NCBI RefSeq assembly: GCF_019393635.1
Contig: NC_057861.1
Span: 62,312,532-62,376,531 of the forward strand
Length of the DNA: 64,000 bases
Source of the DNA: Dromiciops gliroides
Lineage: Eukaryota > Chordata > Mammalia > Microbiotheria > Microbiotheriidae
Reading direction: 5' to 3'
The notes under the pieces were generated by a model. The model saw only the letters and a list, made by a program, of their open reading frames with translations. It made no database searches and was not told where the DNA came from. The position numbers were made by a program, and so were the translations under genes. This document shows, in pieces, positions 34,361-43,560 of the stretch (its first letter is position 1; each line of letters starts with the position of its first letter).

Positions 34361-34419
34361 CCTCCCCCCCCCTTTTGCCGGGACTGCTACTTGCTCGGCG
34401 CCGGCCGGATCCGGGGACT

Positions 34420-34422
34420 ATG
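34420..34422 (+). CDS. NFIC: NFIC alternative first coding exon: initiator Met only
   Basis: What is seen: a CpG-island sequence ending ggatccggggactATG, with the ATG followed immediately by the splice donor GTAGGT (34423-34428). What is known: mammalian NFIC has a transcript form whose protein begins with Met joined directly to the shared second exon (DEFHPF...), which starts in phase 0. In human, as I recall, this promoter lies about 7 kb upstream of the MYSSPLCLTQ exon; here the spacing is 6.85 kb, same strand. Inference: this is the coding end of that exon, giving an NFIC isoform without the ten-residue N-terminus. The 5'UTR should extend left into 34140-34419; its start cannot be set from sequence. 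The second exon, with the DNA-binding domain, lies beyond the window. A chance ATG-GT cannot be excluded by sequence alone. Confidence 0.72.
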
Positions 34423-35699
34423 GTAGGTTTCACGACACTTTCGTTTTCGCCGGACTTTTTTTTCCCTAGCTCTGATCAAAAGTTTGATTGTCTGAGGGAG
34501 GGGGTAGAATGTTGGGGGGGGGATGTCCAATGTTTGGAGACTGGGGGGTGCGTTAGGAGGTCTAAGGAGGGGCTCCCCTGCGTCCGCCTGGGGGTAGAAC
34601 AGGAGCCAAGGCAGGGGGTCGGATGGGGGTGTCCACTAGTATCTCTCCCCCCCCCCCGTGGTTCCCTGTAGCCTGCCTGCTGCCCCCACATCACGGAGAA
34701 GGGAAAAGACAGGGCGGTGGCGGTGTGTCGGAGTTAGATTTGGTGTATGAGCCGGGGGCAGAGCAGGACAGGGTCGGGGCTGGGGGAAGTGTTTCCCCCC
34801 AAGAAGATGCCGGGGACCGCTCCATCCAAGGAGAAGGGGAGGGGGCTTCACCCAAACGCTGGGGGCGCGGGCCGCGGGAGAGGGGGAGGGGAGGTCAGCC
34901 CCAGGAGCTAGCAGCGAGGAAGAGGAGAGGGAGGGGAGGGGATAAGAGAAGAGGGGAGGGAAAAAAAGGGGAGGGGAGCTGGGCGGGGGGAGCCGCCGCA
35001 GCCCCCCAAGCCCACACCGCAGGCAGGAGAGGGTGGATGTAGCGGAAAATGGCCGCTGTGGAAGGGGGCGGAGAAGGACCGCAGCCCCGAACCGACTTGA
35101 ACTTGAAAGGAAAGCAAGGGGAGGGAGAGGGGAGGGGGAAGTGCGTCCGGGGCCTGCGGGGCCTCCAGCTACTGGAGCTGGGGTGCCCCCTGCCCCTAGG
35201 GCCCCCCCCCGGCCTATCACCCACCCCTTGTGGCCTCCCCGGGGCGTTCTTCTCCGCCTACCCCCCCCCCCCCGCCCAGGCCCGGGAGGGCGCTCCACGC
35301 TCCATCCGCAGACGCCAGCTCGCCGAGCTGCTCCTCCCCTCCCCTCGCTTCTCCTCTCCTCCCCTCCCCTCCCCTCGCCTCTCCTCCCCACGCGCGGCCC
35401 CGAGCCTGGCCCGGCAGGGGGAGGGGAAAAGAAAAGGGGGGCGGCGGAACTGCCCCGTATCCAGCCTGTCCCCCCGGGACAGCGTGGACTCCCCAAAGTT
35501 CCAGGGAGCCCCATCTTCAGCAAAGTTCACTTAGACTCTGCAACTTGAGGGGTAGCCCCTAGCATCAGAATCATCCCTCTCTTAGGGTCTGGGGGCTTCC
35601 TCCTCTACGAACTCAGAGTCTACGGGAGTCCTGAGGGTAGAAGGGGGCTCCTGGGCCCCATCTGTCCCCCTCGCTTTCCCTCTCCCCAGTCTGAAATCC

Positions 35700-36150
35700 C
35701 AGTGCATCCCGTCGCCTCCCCCCACCCCCACCACTCAATTGCCATTCAGCTTTTCATCCCTTCCTTTCTTCCATCATTCTTCCTCTTCCTTCTTTCTTTT
35801 CTCTCCTCTCTTCCCTTTCTCCCCTTTTCTCATCTCTTCCTCACTGCCCCCTCTTTCCCCCACTTTTCCCTTTTTTCTCTACTTTTCTCCTTTCTCCTTT
35901 CCACTTTTCTCCCTTTCTCTCCTCTTCCCTTCTCTCCACTTTCCCTCATCTCTCTCCTCTCCTCCAATCTTTCCTCTTTTTTCTCCACTTCGCTACTATC
36001 TTCCCCAGATACTCTTCCTCTCATTTCCTCTATTTTGTCTCTTTTCTCCTGTTCTGTCTTCGTACGTTCCTCTCTTCCCATCTCCTTTATTCTCACCGCC
36101 CTTTCCCCTCCTTTTCATCTACCTTATCTTCTCCTAATTTGCCCTCCCAG
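35700..36150 (+). repeat. second polypyrimidine tract, about 450 bp
   Basis: Almost pure C/T on + (many ttctcctctctt-type words). With the 33590-34135 tract it brackets the Met-only exon. The Ser/Phe/Pro-rich open frames it creates are not genes. Confidence 0.85.
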
Positions 36151-36659
36151 TCTTCTACAACCACGGTAGGCCACGGTCCTACGTCGCGGGGTGAGCAAAG
36201 GTGTGTCTTCCCGCTCGCTATCGTTTTGGAGTGTGTGGAAAGAGAACGATGAGACCGTCATTTCTCCCAGGGGAAAAAGGAGGCCAGACAGCAGCGCCGT
36301 TTCTCTAGGGATGAGGGTTATATGAGCGCATGGACTACGACCTGGAGCATGAGGGGGGACATGCTTGCTGTTAGGGCCTGGGGCTCACATCCCGAGGCCT
36401 GGGGTGCCCACGTGTAGGGAAAACTGGCCTTCTGCTAGCAGCGTACCCGTGTGTCTACGGTCACCAATCAGACTCCAGAAGCCGTTCTGGGTTCCCTCGC
36501 TGCCTCACACATGCGGAGGCCTAAGGTGTTTACATCTGCCAACTGCGACTGGATTCCGCAGCGGGCTGGCGAGGAGAGCTGGGGAGAGGTGATCAGAGCC
36601 CACAGTTCGGGGTTCCCACAGAGCATTATATCCGGGCGACTGGCCTGCCTATAGCGTTC

Positions 36660-37020
36660 CTGCCAGCCAGTCCCCGCACCAGCCTCTGCCCCAGAATTAG
36701 CCCTCGGTCCATTCCCAGCCCCTGCCTCAGATCCACCTCCCAACCACCTCCTAGCCTCTGCCTTTCCCTCAGCTTTGGCCTCTGATTCATCCTTTGCCTT
36801 AGCTCCTGCTTCAGCCCCAGTCCTAGCACCGGACCTTGCTTCCAGTCCCAGTCCCAGTATCTGCCCAGGCCTTTACCTTAGTCTCTTCCCTGTCCCAGAT
36901 TCTGATCCAGCCCCAGCCCTTGATCCTGCCCCTACCTCACTCCCGACCCCTACCTCACTCCCGACCCCTACCCCTGCCCCCCTCTTCTCTGCCCGTACTC
37001 AGCCCCAGATATTGCCCCTG
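36660..37020 (+). repeat. degenerate C-rich minisatellite, ~6/12/18-bp unit
   Basis: Phrases such as ccagccccagccc, cctgcctcagatcc and cccctacctcactcccga (the last tandemly duplicated at 36933-36968) recur throughout. On the minus strand it reads as repetitive Gly/Ala/Leu/Arg frames. No gene implied. Confidence 0.65.
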
Positions 37021-37775
37021 CCCAGTTGTGTTTGTTTCAAGTTCTGCATACAGTTGGGGCAGAAAGGAAAATCTCCAGGGAAAATCCCCAAGTGTCTGCC
37101 TCCTGGCCACTCGTTTTTATGTACTCCCCTAAATATATAAATGCACGCACGCATGCACATATACCTACCCACACATACAGACGAAAACGCACATATAACT
37201 AAACACCAAAGGCCATTTGGGTTTTGACTCTTTTCCTCTGCCCTTTCATGGGGAAGGACAGGCCAAGGACGGGTCAGAAAAGTTTTTCAGCAGCAGCAGC
37301 ATCTATCTGAGGTGGGCAAAAAAGGGGTGGGGGGTGGGTAATATATCAAAACAGAGATAGACCCTCCCCTTCCTAAGCCACAGACGACAAGGACCTAGGT
37401 TCCTAGGCTGCTGGGGGAAGGGGGGCGGGGGAGAGCGGGAGAAGTGTTGTCACTTTCAGGTGGAGCAACCCAGAGCAGATTGTGGGAGATAGTGTGAATT
37501 TGACCTGGGGGGTGGGCCGTTTGCTGATGTAATATACATATGTACGTACATACATGCATGATGCATACACATATACGTGTGTGTACGAGTAGGTTGTGTT
37601 CTTGTGTGCCTAAAACCACAAAAGGCTTGGTGGGGTGTTGTGGACTGTTCCTCACTTGGGTAGCCTAAAGCTACTGGAGTAAAACCGACCCCTCGCGTCC
37701 CTCGCCCTCCCTTTTAGCGGACTAGAAGCTGATGCAGTGGTCTCCAGCTTAGAAGAGAGACCAGTCAGTGTAGCT
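37020..37775. other. unassigned intronic sequence
   Basis: No repeat family recognised. Short tandem words (gcacgcacgcatgcaca near 37142; cagcagcagcag near 37290; atacatatgtacgtac near 37530). Confidence 0.4.
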
Positions 37776-38062
37776 TTCTCCCATACTGGTCGTGAAATTC
37801 GGAGTCCTGGGTTCCAGTCCCATTGCAAGCTACTTGACCGCTGCAAAATAGGGAACTTCTCAGGGCGAACCTCCGTTTCTCTATTTTCGGAAAGTGGCGA
37901 ATCATTCTAGGGTTAAACTATAGCTGTGTGACCTTGGGCTGCCAATTCCCATCTCTGATTTAGATTTCCTCAGCGGAAAAAGGGAATGACGGTATTTAGG
38001 CTACCTACCTTGCAGTGAGGAAAGTGCTTTGTCAAGACGCTATAGAAATGCCAACTTTTATT
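37775..38062 (+). mobile_element. MIR-type SINE
   Basis: tcctgggttccagtccc, ctgtgtgaccttgggctgcc, gaggaaagtgctttgtcaagacgc, atgccaacttttattattg. Confidence 0.6.
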
Positions 38063-38069
38063 ATTGTTT

Positions 38070-39190
38070 GCTCATTCAACTACCATTGATTATTCATCTA
38101 CTACGAACTGAGGATTTAAGGAAGAAACAATAGGAGTTCGGGGCCCTAAGGAGGGCTCAGAGTCTAACAGAGGAAATAAATCACTTACATATAATTATAC
38201 TACAAGGCAAAATGTAACGGGTACAATGGGAGGTACCGATGGGGGGGGTACAATCAGATAATACTGCCTGGAAGTGGTGGCATTTGAGTTTTATACGAAG
38301 TATGGGAATTTTTCAACAGATGGAGCTAGGGCTGTGGTGTGAGGGAAGAGAAGGCAAAAGCAGGGAGAACGGATGATGAGGAGTCCAGTTTGTCCAAAGT
38401 GGAGAGTACATCCTCCCCCTCCCCAAAGGAGATAAAGGTAGTAGGTTGGCATGAACCTATGGTGGGCCTAGACCTCCAGGCTACAGAATTTGGACTTTCC
38501 CCTGTAGGCAACTAGGAGCCATTGATAGTGTCAAAAGAGGGGAGGAATATAATTATGATCAAAACTAGCCTTTGGGAAGATGACTGGGGGAAGAGGGGGA
38601 GGAATGGAGGAGAGTCCAGTGTTGAGGAAGCTAGTTAAGAGAATATTGCAATAGTCCGGGTAAGCATGGATGAGACTAATAGTAGTAGTAATCATCATAA
38701 TAATAGTAATAATAATCATTTGCATAGATCTATCGCTTTGAAGTTTTCTAAGTTTTTAAAGCTCTATTTGAGGCTCACAATATTTTTCTGAGGAAGAGTC
38801 GAGTCTATTCTGGGTTCTAGCAGTGAGTGGAGAGGACAGGTTGTGAACTGGTAGACTGTCTAGGACTTGGTAATTGACTGAATTTTGGGAAGGAAAGAAC
38901 CAGAGATGATTCTCAAATTTCTATCCTGAGAGACTAGGATGCCATCCATGATCAGAGATCTACCTAGTGGAAATAATACCTGGGTTCGAATCCCAGCTCT
39001 GCTCCTATTTATATGGCCATAAAATCATATAATCTCTGAGTCTCATTTGAAAAATAAGGGGGTTGGCCTATATGATCTCTAAGGTCCTAAAATCCTATGG
39101 AATCCTCTGAAAAGTCAGGTGGGGTAAGATTGAGGGGAAGATACCAAGTGGTTTGGGACATATTGAGTTTGAGACGCCCCTGGGACATGT
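38070..39190 (-). mobile_element. L2-type LINE fragments
   Basis: accattgattattcatctactacg, ctcagagtctaacagagg, ggcaactaggagccattgatag, aatattgcaatagtccgggtaag, tatcctgagagactagg, tgggacatattgagtttgag: reverse L2 order, broken by an (ATA)-rich run at 38680-38715 and a MIR piece near 38990. Confidence 0.6.
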
Positions 39191-39595
39191 AAGTGTAGAA
39201 TATAAGCTACTATAATGACGATGCTGTGTGTTTGTATATGAATAGGGATAAACAGAGAATTTGCATGTTGATTATTCACATATGTGTCTGGGTATATGTG
39301 CATGATTCGCTGCTTGTATAAATATATATGACATCTGTACATGTGACTGTGTCTGTGAATTTATTTCCATGGTAGTGCTTAGTCCTTCTGCTGGAGTTGA
39401 GCTTCCAATTTTTGTGAAGACAGTTGCTCCAGGGGGATGAGCTGTATAGACTATGAGGGATTTGAGACCTGGAACGAAATTTTATTTAAATTTGTATCCT
39501 GCTGCCGCCCCCCCCCCTTCCTTTCACACAATAGTCACTTAATAAACAGTTGCTGATTTCAAATTTTCCTGAACTGGAAGCAGTGTGTTCAGTGT
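39190..39595. other. unassigned intronic sequence
   Basis: Imperfect tatg/catg-rich words at 39230-39340. A C-run at 39508-39517 precedes an L2 terminus (agtcacttaataaacagttg near 39533). Confidence 0.4.
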
Positions 39596-39790
39596 ATTGC
39601 CTAGGAAAAGCACTATACTTGAAGTCAGAAAAAAATCGGGGTTTGGTTCCTAGCTGTCACCAACTTGGGACCTTGACCAAGTCACCTATAAACCTCCAAG
39701 CCTTCTGTTTTCCCATCGGTCAAATATATACACCAATATCCCTGCCCTGCCTCCGTCCCTTCTAGGGCTGTCCCGAAGGCGAAGTGGCAC
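39595..39790 (+). mobile_element. MIR-type SINE
   Basis: actatacttgaagtcag, ttggttcctagctgtcac, gaccttgaccaagtcac, then a (TA)-rich stretch. Confidence 0.5.
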
Positions 39791-39959
39791 AAACTTATGT
39801 ATACATTATGTGTATACATATATACATATATGCATATGTGTGTATACCCCGTTTGCCTGTGAGAACTAGGAGAGAGGCCAACTTTGCTGAGGCTCGATAT
39901 TTGAGGAGATCCATGTTCCTGTTCATGAGTCTGAGGGAACCATATCCCCCAATTCTCAA

Positions 39960-40800
39960 TTCCAGGATTCTGTCCCAGTTAGCTACAGGTGTGGGGTTTT
40001 AGTGGGGGAGGGGGTGGAAGGAATGAGACTTTGGCTGGGGTGAAGGGGCAGGTGTTCTGGGCACTCCCTGACTCAGAGATGTCCTTCAATCTCCCCCCCC
40101 CCAAGTCCCTCAACCACCACCCCTCCCACTCTGGGAAACTGCATTTTCTAGAGCTGGAGGAGGGTAGGGGCTTCCAATCGCTGGAGCAATCCACTTCTCA
40201 TTCCTGGGCCAGAGATGTGGGAACTTCTCCTGAGCAAAGGGGGTGCCCTGGGTCCACTAGTCTTTCCCCATCCACAGTTTTCAATAGGGTTTCAGAATTT
40301 TCCAGCCTTTTATTTTTACATTCCTTTTTTTTTTTTTTTGCCGCACCTCCCCCCACCAATCCCCAATTATTCCAACCCGGGCTGACTCCCCTAGCAGAGA
40401 GCAAAGAGCTGGGGGAAGGGGTGGGGGTGAACCAACACTGCCCCTCCTTTATTTAAAGCAACATTTCAAACCTCCACACCTGCTTGGGGAGGGGGTAACT
40501 GGATTGTTAAGGTTTGGTTTCCCCCTCCAGATTCGACCCCTTTCTAGCCCTCGCTCCCTCCCCGCTGCTGACCCTAGCCAAGGTCTCTTATTCCTGCTCA
40601 TCATCAGTAATAATTATTACTAATTATTATTAAGCGTTGTTCCTTAGTCCAGGGAGGGGAGGGGAGGTTGGGGTGGGGGGAGGCGAGTTACGGTTTCCTC
40701 CTCTCAGGCTCTCTCGGCTTTTTCCGCGTTTCTTTGAAAGTTGGATGTTGGAAAGTGGGTGGTTCGTGTTTAAAAAAAATTGGGGGGAGGGAGGGAGGAC
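39960..40800 (+). promoter_or_regulatory. unique sequence upstream of the second NFIC promoter
   Basis: No repeats recognised apart from a T-run at 40326-40339. It contains cacctg E-box words, tttatttaaag near 40449 and, at 40606-40621, the perfect 16-bp palindrome agtaataattattact followed by more TAATTATTA words, typical of homeodomain sites. Conservation would need alignment. Confidence 0.4.
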
Positions 40801-40881
40801 TGAGATTTCCGAGATCCTGAGCCAAGAAAGAGGGAGAGAGAGGGAGAGAGAGAGAGGGAGAGGGAGGGAGAGAGAGGGAGG

Positions 40882-40965
<84 letters not shown>

Positions 40966-40968
40966 GAG

Positions 40969-41013
<45 letters not shown>

Positions 41014-41165
41014 GGTGGAGGAGGAGGAGAGAGACTGAGAGGAGAGGGAGACAGAGAAGAGACAGAGACAGAGAGAGGAAAGAGACAGCAAGAGGAGAGA
41101 GACAAAGAGAGAAGAGACCCAGAGACCGGGAGAAGGACAGAGACGGGGAGCGAGACCGAGGCGGG
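40790..41165 (+). repeat. polypurine tract with (GA)n core
   Basis: A/G-rich on + over about 370 bp; 40880-41008 is nearly uninterrupted GA. It ends about 100 bp before the NFIC start codon at 41266. Such mirror-symmetric tracts can adopt triplex (H-DNA) structure. It generates long Glu-Arg and Ser-Leu frames that are not genes. Confidence 0.95.
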
Positions 41166-42480
41166 GTGGGGGGTGGGGGGGTGGGGGTGAACATATGACT
41201 CAGTAACTTTGGAGCCGCGGTGTTTTCTCCCCTGCGAACCCGGGAGCCTCCCAGGCCCGCTCGGCATGTATTCGTCCCCGCTGTGCCTGACCCAGGTAAG
41301 GCAGTCCCGACTTGGCCCCCCTCCCCCTTCCTCTACCTCGTCCCTGCAAAAATAGTTTTCCAGTTGCAGGGAGAAGGGGCGAGAAAAACACACACACACA
41401 CAAAAAGGCGGGATTTCGTCGTCTCCTGCGGCTGCCGGGGCCACGGCTGCCAGCTCCCCGCCCCCCCACCCCCACCCTAGGGCCCCGATTTTCCGGGGCC
41501 AGGTTAAATGGGGGGGGGAGTCCTCTGGGAGGGCTTCTGTATTGTCAGCCCGAACTGGGGGCACTGTTTGAACTGGGACCTCTAAATCCTTTTGGGGAGG
41601 GTAGACGGCTGCGGGGTCCCCCTCCCTCTCTCGCGGGGGGCCTGGGAGCGCGCGGGGCTTTGGGAGGAGGAGGGGGGCTCAGCGCACGTGCGCTGGGAAG
41701 AGGCTGGGGGATGGGGGCGGCAGAGTAATGCGGGGGGGAAAGAGAAGGGGAGGGGGCAGGCGGGCTGGGCGCCTTGGCAGAGTGCGCAAAGTTGCAGCGG
41801 CTCCGGAGCCGCGAAGTTTGGGGGCCGAGCGCTCCTGAGCGCCGCGTTATACCGGGGGAGGGGGTTCGTTCGGCTTCTCCCCGCCGGTAACGCGCTGCAG
41901 CCCCCCTCCCCCTCCTTGGAAGGGGGCCCAGACCGAGATAGCTGGGCGCGGGCAGCCACCCCCACCCCCTCCGGACGGGGGAGGGCGGGGGGGGGGCAGC
42001 TGCTGTGTGTGTCCAAGGGGGACGGGGGGAGGGGGAGGGAGGTCCTGTGGGCTCTCCGTCCTAGCCTCCTCCCCCTCCCCCTCGATCGAGCGCGGCTTCT
42101 TATCGCCCGCATCCATTCTGGATTTTCAATTATTGATCAGCGGCCGGCGGCCGGCGCCCGTTAACCCTTGCGGCGCCGCCCGTTCCCTCCTGGGACCCTC
42201 GGCCCACCCTCCGGGAGAGTTGGAACAGCTTCCCCTCCCCCGGGTTGCCCTGCTTCTGTGACTTGGGCGCCGCTCCTCAAAGAGTCTCGGTTTTCCGTGG
42301 CCAGGGCTCCCCCGTGTCTCGCCAGCTTGCTGGGCCCCCTCCCTGCGGTGTCCCGGGCCGTGGGCTTCCGCAGGCACTGCAGAGGCGGCGGCCGCGGCTC
42401 TGCTTCCCGCTCCCTCCCTGCAGCCAGGCTGGGTTGCTTTCCTCCTCCCCCTCCCACCTCCAGAGTCTTAGACTGCTCTA
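41120..42480 (+). promoter_or_regulatory. NFIC: NFIC second CpG island / promoter
   Basis: Dense CpG from 41140 through about 42420 (for example gcgcacgtgcgctggg near 41680, gcggctccggagccgcg near 41797, cggccggcggccggcgcc near 42140) spanning the MYSSPLCLTQ exon and the first 1.1 kb of its intron. An AP-1 word TGACTCA sits at 41196-41202, 64 bp before the ATG. No TATA box is evident. Confidence 0.75.
41266..41295 (+). CDS. NFIC: NFIC first coding exon (MYSSPLCLTQ)
   Basis: Nuclear factor I C is a nuclear transcription and replication factor that binds TTGGC-N5-GCCAA as a dimer through an N-terminal DNA-binding domain. What is seen: ATG TAT TCG TCC CCG CTG TGC CTG ACC CAG, ten codons ending in phase 0 at a strong donor (GTAAGG, 41296-41301), in a CpG island. 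What is known: MYSSPLCLTQ is the N-terminus of mammalian NFIC; the paralogues begin differently (NFIA MYSPLCLTQ, NFIX MYSPYCLTQ, NFIB MMYSPICLTQ), and the double serine picks out NFIC. The next exon, encoding the DNA-binding domain, should begin DEFHPF; none of its long open frame appears downstream here, so it lies past 64000. The start context cggcATGt is moderate. An alternative first exon lies 6.85 kb upstream. Confidence 0.93.
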
Positions 42481-43560
42481 GCTCCCAGCCCCCCCTCCCC
42501 CCCCCCAAGCCCCTTTACCGAACCATCGTCTGCCCCCACTCCCCTTCACATGAAAGGTAGTCATTCCTCTCCTCTTCTCCCCACAGACTGAGGCGGGAAG
42601 ACCTCCCTGTCGCAGGACAGAGAACTCAGACCCTATGGTCTCCCCTCTACCCCACCCCCACCTGACTCCCTATGTCTATTCTTTCCTGACCTGGGTTTCC
42701 TCTATGGTGCAATGGAAACATAGCCCTGTGCCGAGAGCAGATCTCTATTTCTGTTCTGGCTCTGTATTGACCTTGGGCAAGTCATTTTCCCACTCTAAGC
42801 CTCAGTTTCCTCTGCTGTAAAATGGAGAGAGAATCATCCCCGTCCTGCTTACTTTCCAGGGATATAGGGAAACTCAAATGAAAGCCTGGGAAGGGAATTG
42901 AGAGCGAATATAAGGCATTCTTAGAATTATCCCCTTCTCTGAGTCTCCTTTCCATTTGCTTCCCAAAGGTCCAGAAGAACCCACCCCATGAGAGGGGCTA
43001 CCTCTCTTTCCCTTCACTCCTATGGCCCAGATCCCAAGTCTCCCCAGAGCAGAGGAGGAGACATTGTGTAATACCCCCAGGGCCCAAGGAGTGGGCCAGA
43101 GGGCCTGGCACAAGGAAGGTGCCCATCAGGCACTCTCTTTATTCCTCCTCTATCCTTGACCCCCATGAGCTGGAAAGTAGCAAGCCAGGTAGGTTTCCCC
43201 TACTTTGTTAGAGGAGAGGCAGACTCCAGACCTCATCCAGTCCTCCATATATACCTATACCTCATAGTATACTTTACTAACTATTGGTCATTAATCTGTC
43301 CACTCCCCAATTCAAGACCTAACATACATTCCCAATTGGAGGTCCTTTTCTCCCTCCAAGCCCCTCAGCCCTCCCTGCCCAGGCAGGCCAAGGGAACCCA
43401 AGGCCCAGAGCTAAGATTTTAAACTCTTCTCTGCCCTCAGCAATAGACTGAACACCTCTTCTCATTCCCTGAACTGTGCCCAGCCAAATTTGCCCTAATC
43501 CCTATGAAGGTGACAAAAAGAACCCAGGGAATTAGGAGACACCCCCCCCCATTTCTAATT
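42480..43560. other. intron sequence with one MIR
   Basis: 42705-42890 is a MIR (ggtgcaatggaaacatagc, gaccttgggcaagtcattttcc, cctctgctgtaaaatgg). The rest is unassigned. Confidence 0.5.

Larger units (their letters stand above)
33130..35560 (+). promoter_or_regulatory. NFIC: NFIC upstream CpG island / promoter region
   Basis: CpG-dense blocks at 33160-33420, 34140-34460 and 34850-35470, separated by a C/T tract, in surroundings that are otherwise CpG-poor. The block at 34140-34422 leads directly into the Met-only first exon, so a transcription start is expected within it. No TATA box is evident. The block at 35030-35470 lies downstream of the exon; aaaatggccgc (35046-35056) there resembles a YY1 site. 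Confidence 0.7.
34423..41265 (+). other. NFIC: NFIC intron between the two alternative first exons
   Basis: 6.8 kb holding the right half of the first CpG island, a second polypyrimidine tract, a C-rich minisatellite, old MIR/L2 fragments at 37.8-39.8 kb, unique sequence at 39.8-40.8 kb and a polypurine tract. It is intron for the upstream transcript and promoter DNA for the downstream one. Confidence 0.65.

Noticed and set aside
34636-35523. 295-residue open frame on the minus strand
   Set aside because: GC-rich CpG-island sequence rarely contains stops. The peptide is Pro/Gly/Arg/Ser low complexity with no domain, and the plus strand and other frames are equally open.
35033-35562. overlapping 110-171 residue frames on the plus strand, one starting MAAVEGG
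   Set aside because: Three frames are open at once, the composition is Pro/Gly/Arg, and no splice structure or family is recognised. I kept only the YY1-like motif as a finding.
35702-36169. 132-155 residue Phe/Ser/Leu/Pro frames
   Set aside because: Same artefact, second polypyrimidine tract.
40630-41564. long Ser/Leu and Glu/Arg frames on both strands
   Set aside because: Direct translations of the (GA)n polypurine tract.
41582-42560. 130-190 residue frames in the second CpG island
   Set aside because: Stop-poor GC-rich DNA with no conserved domain. They lie in NFIC intron 1.
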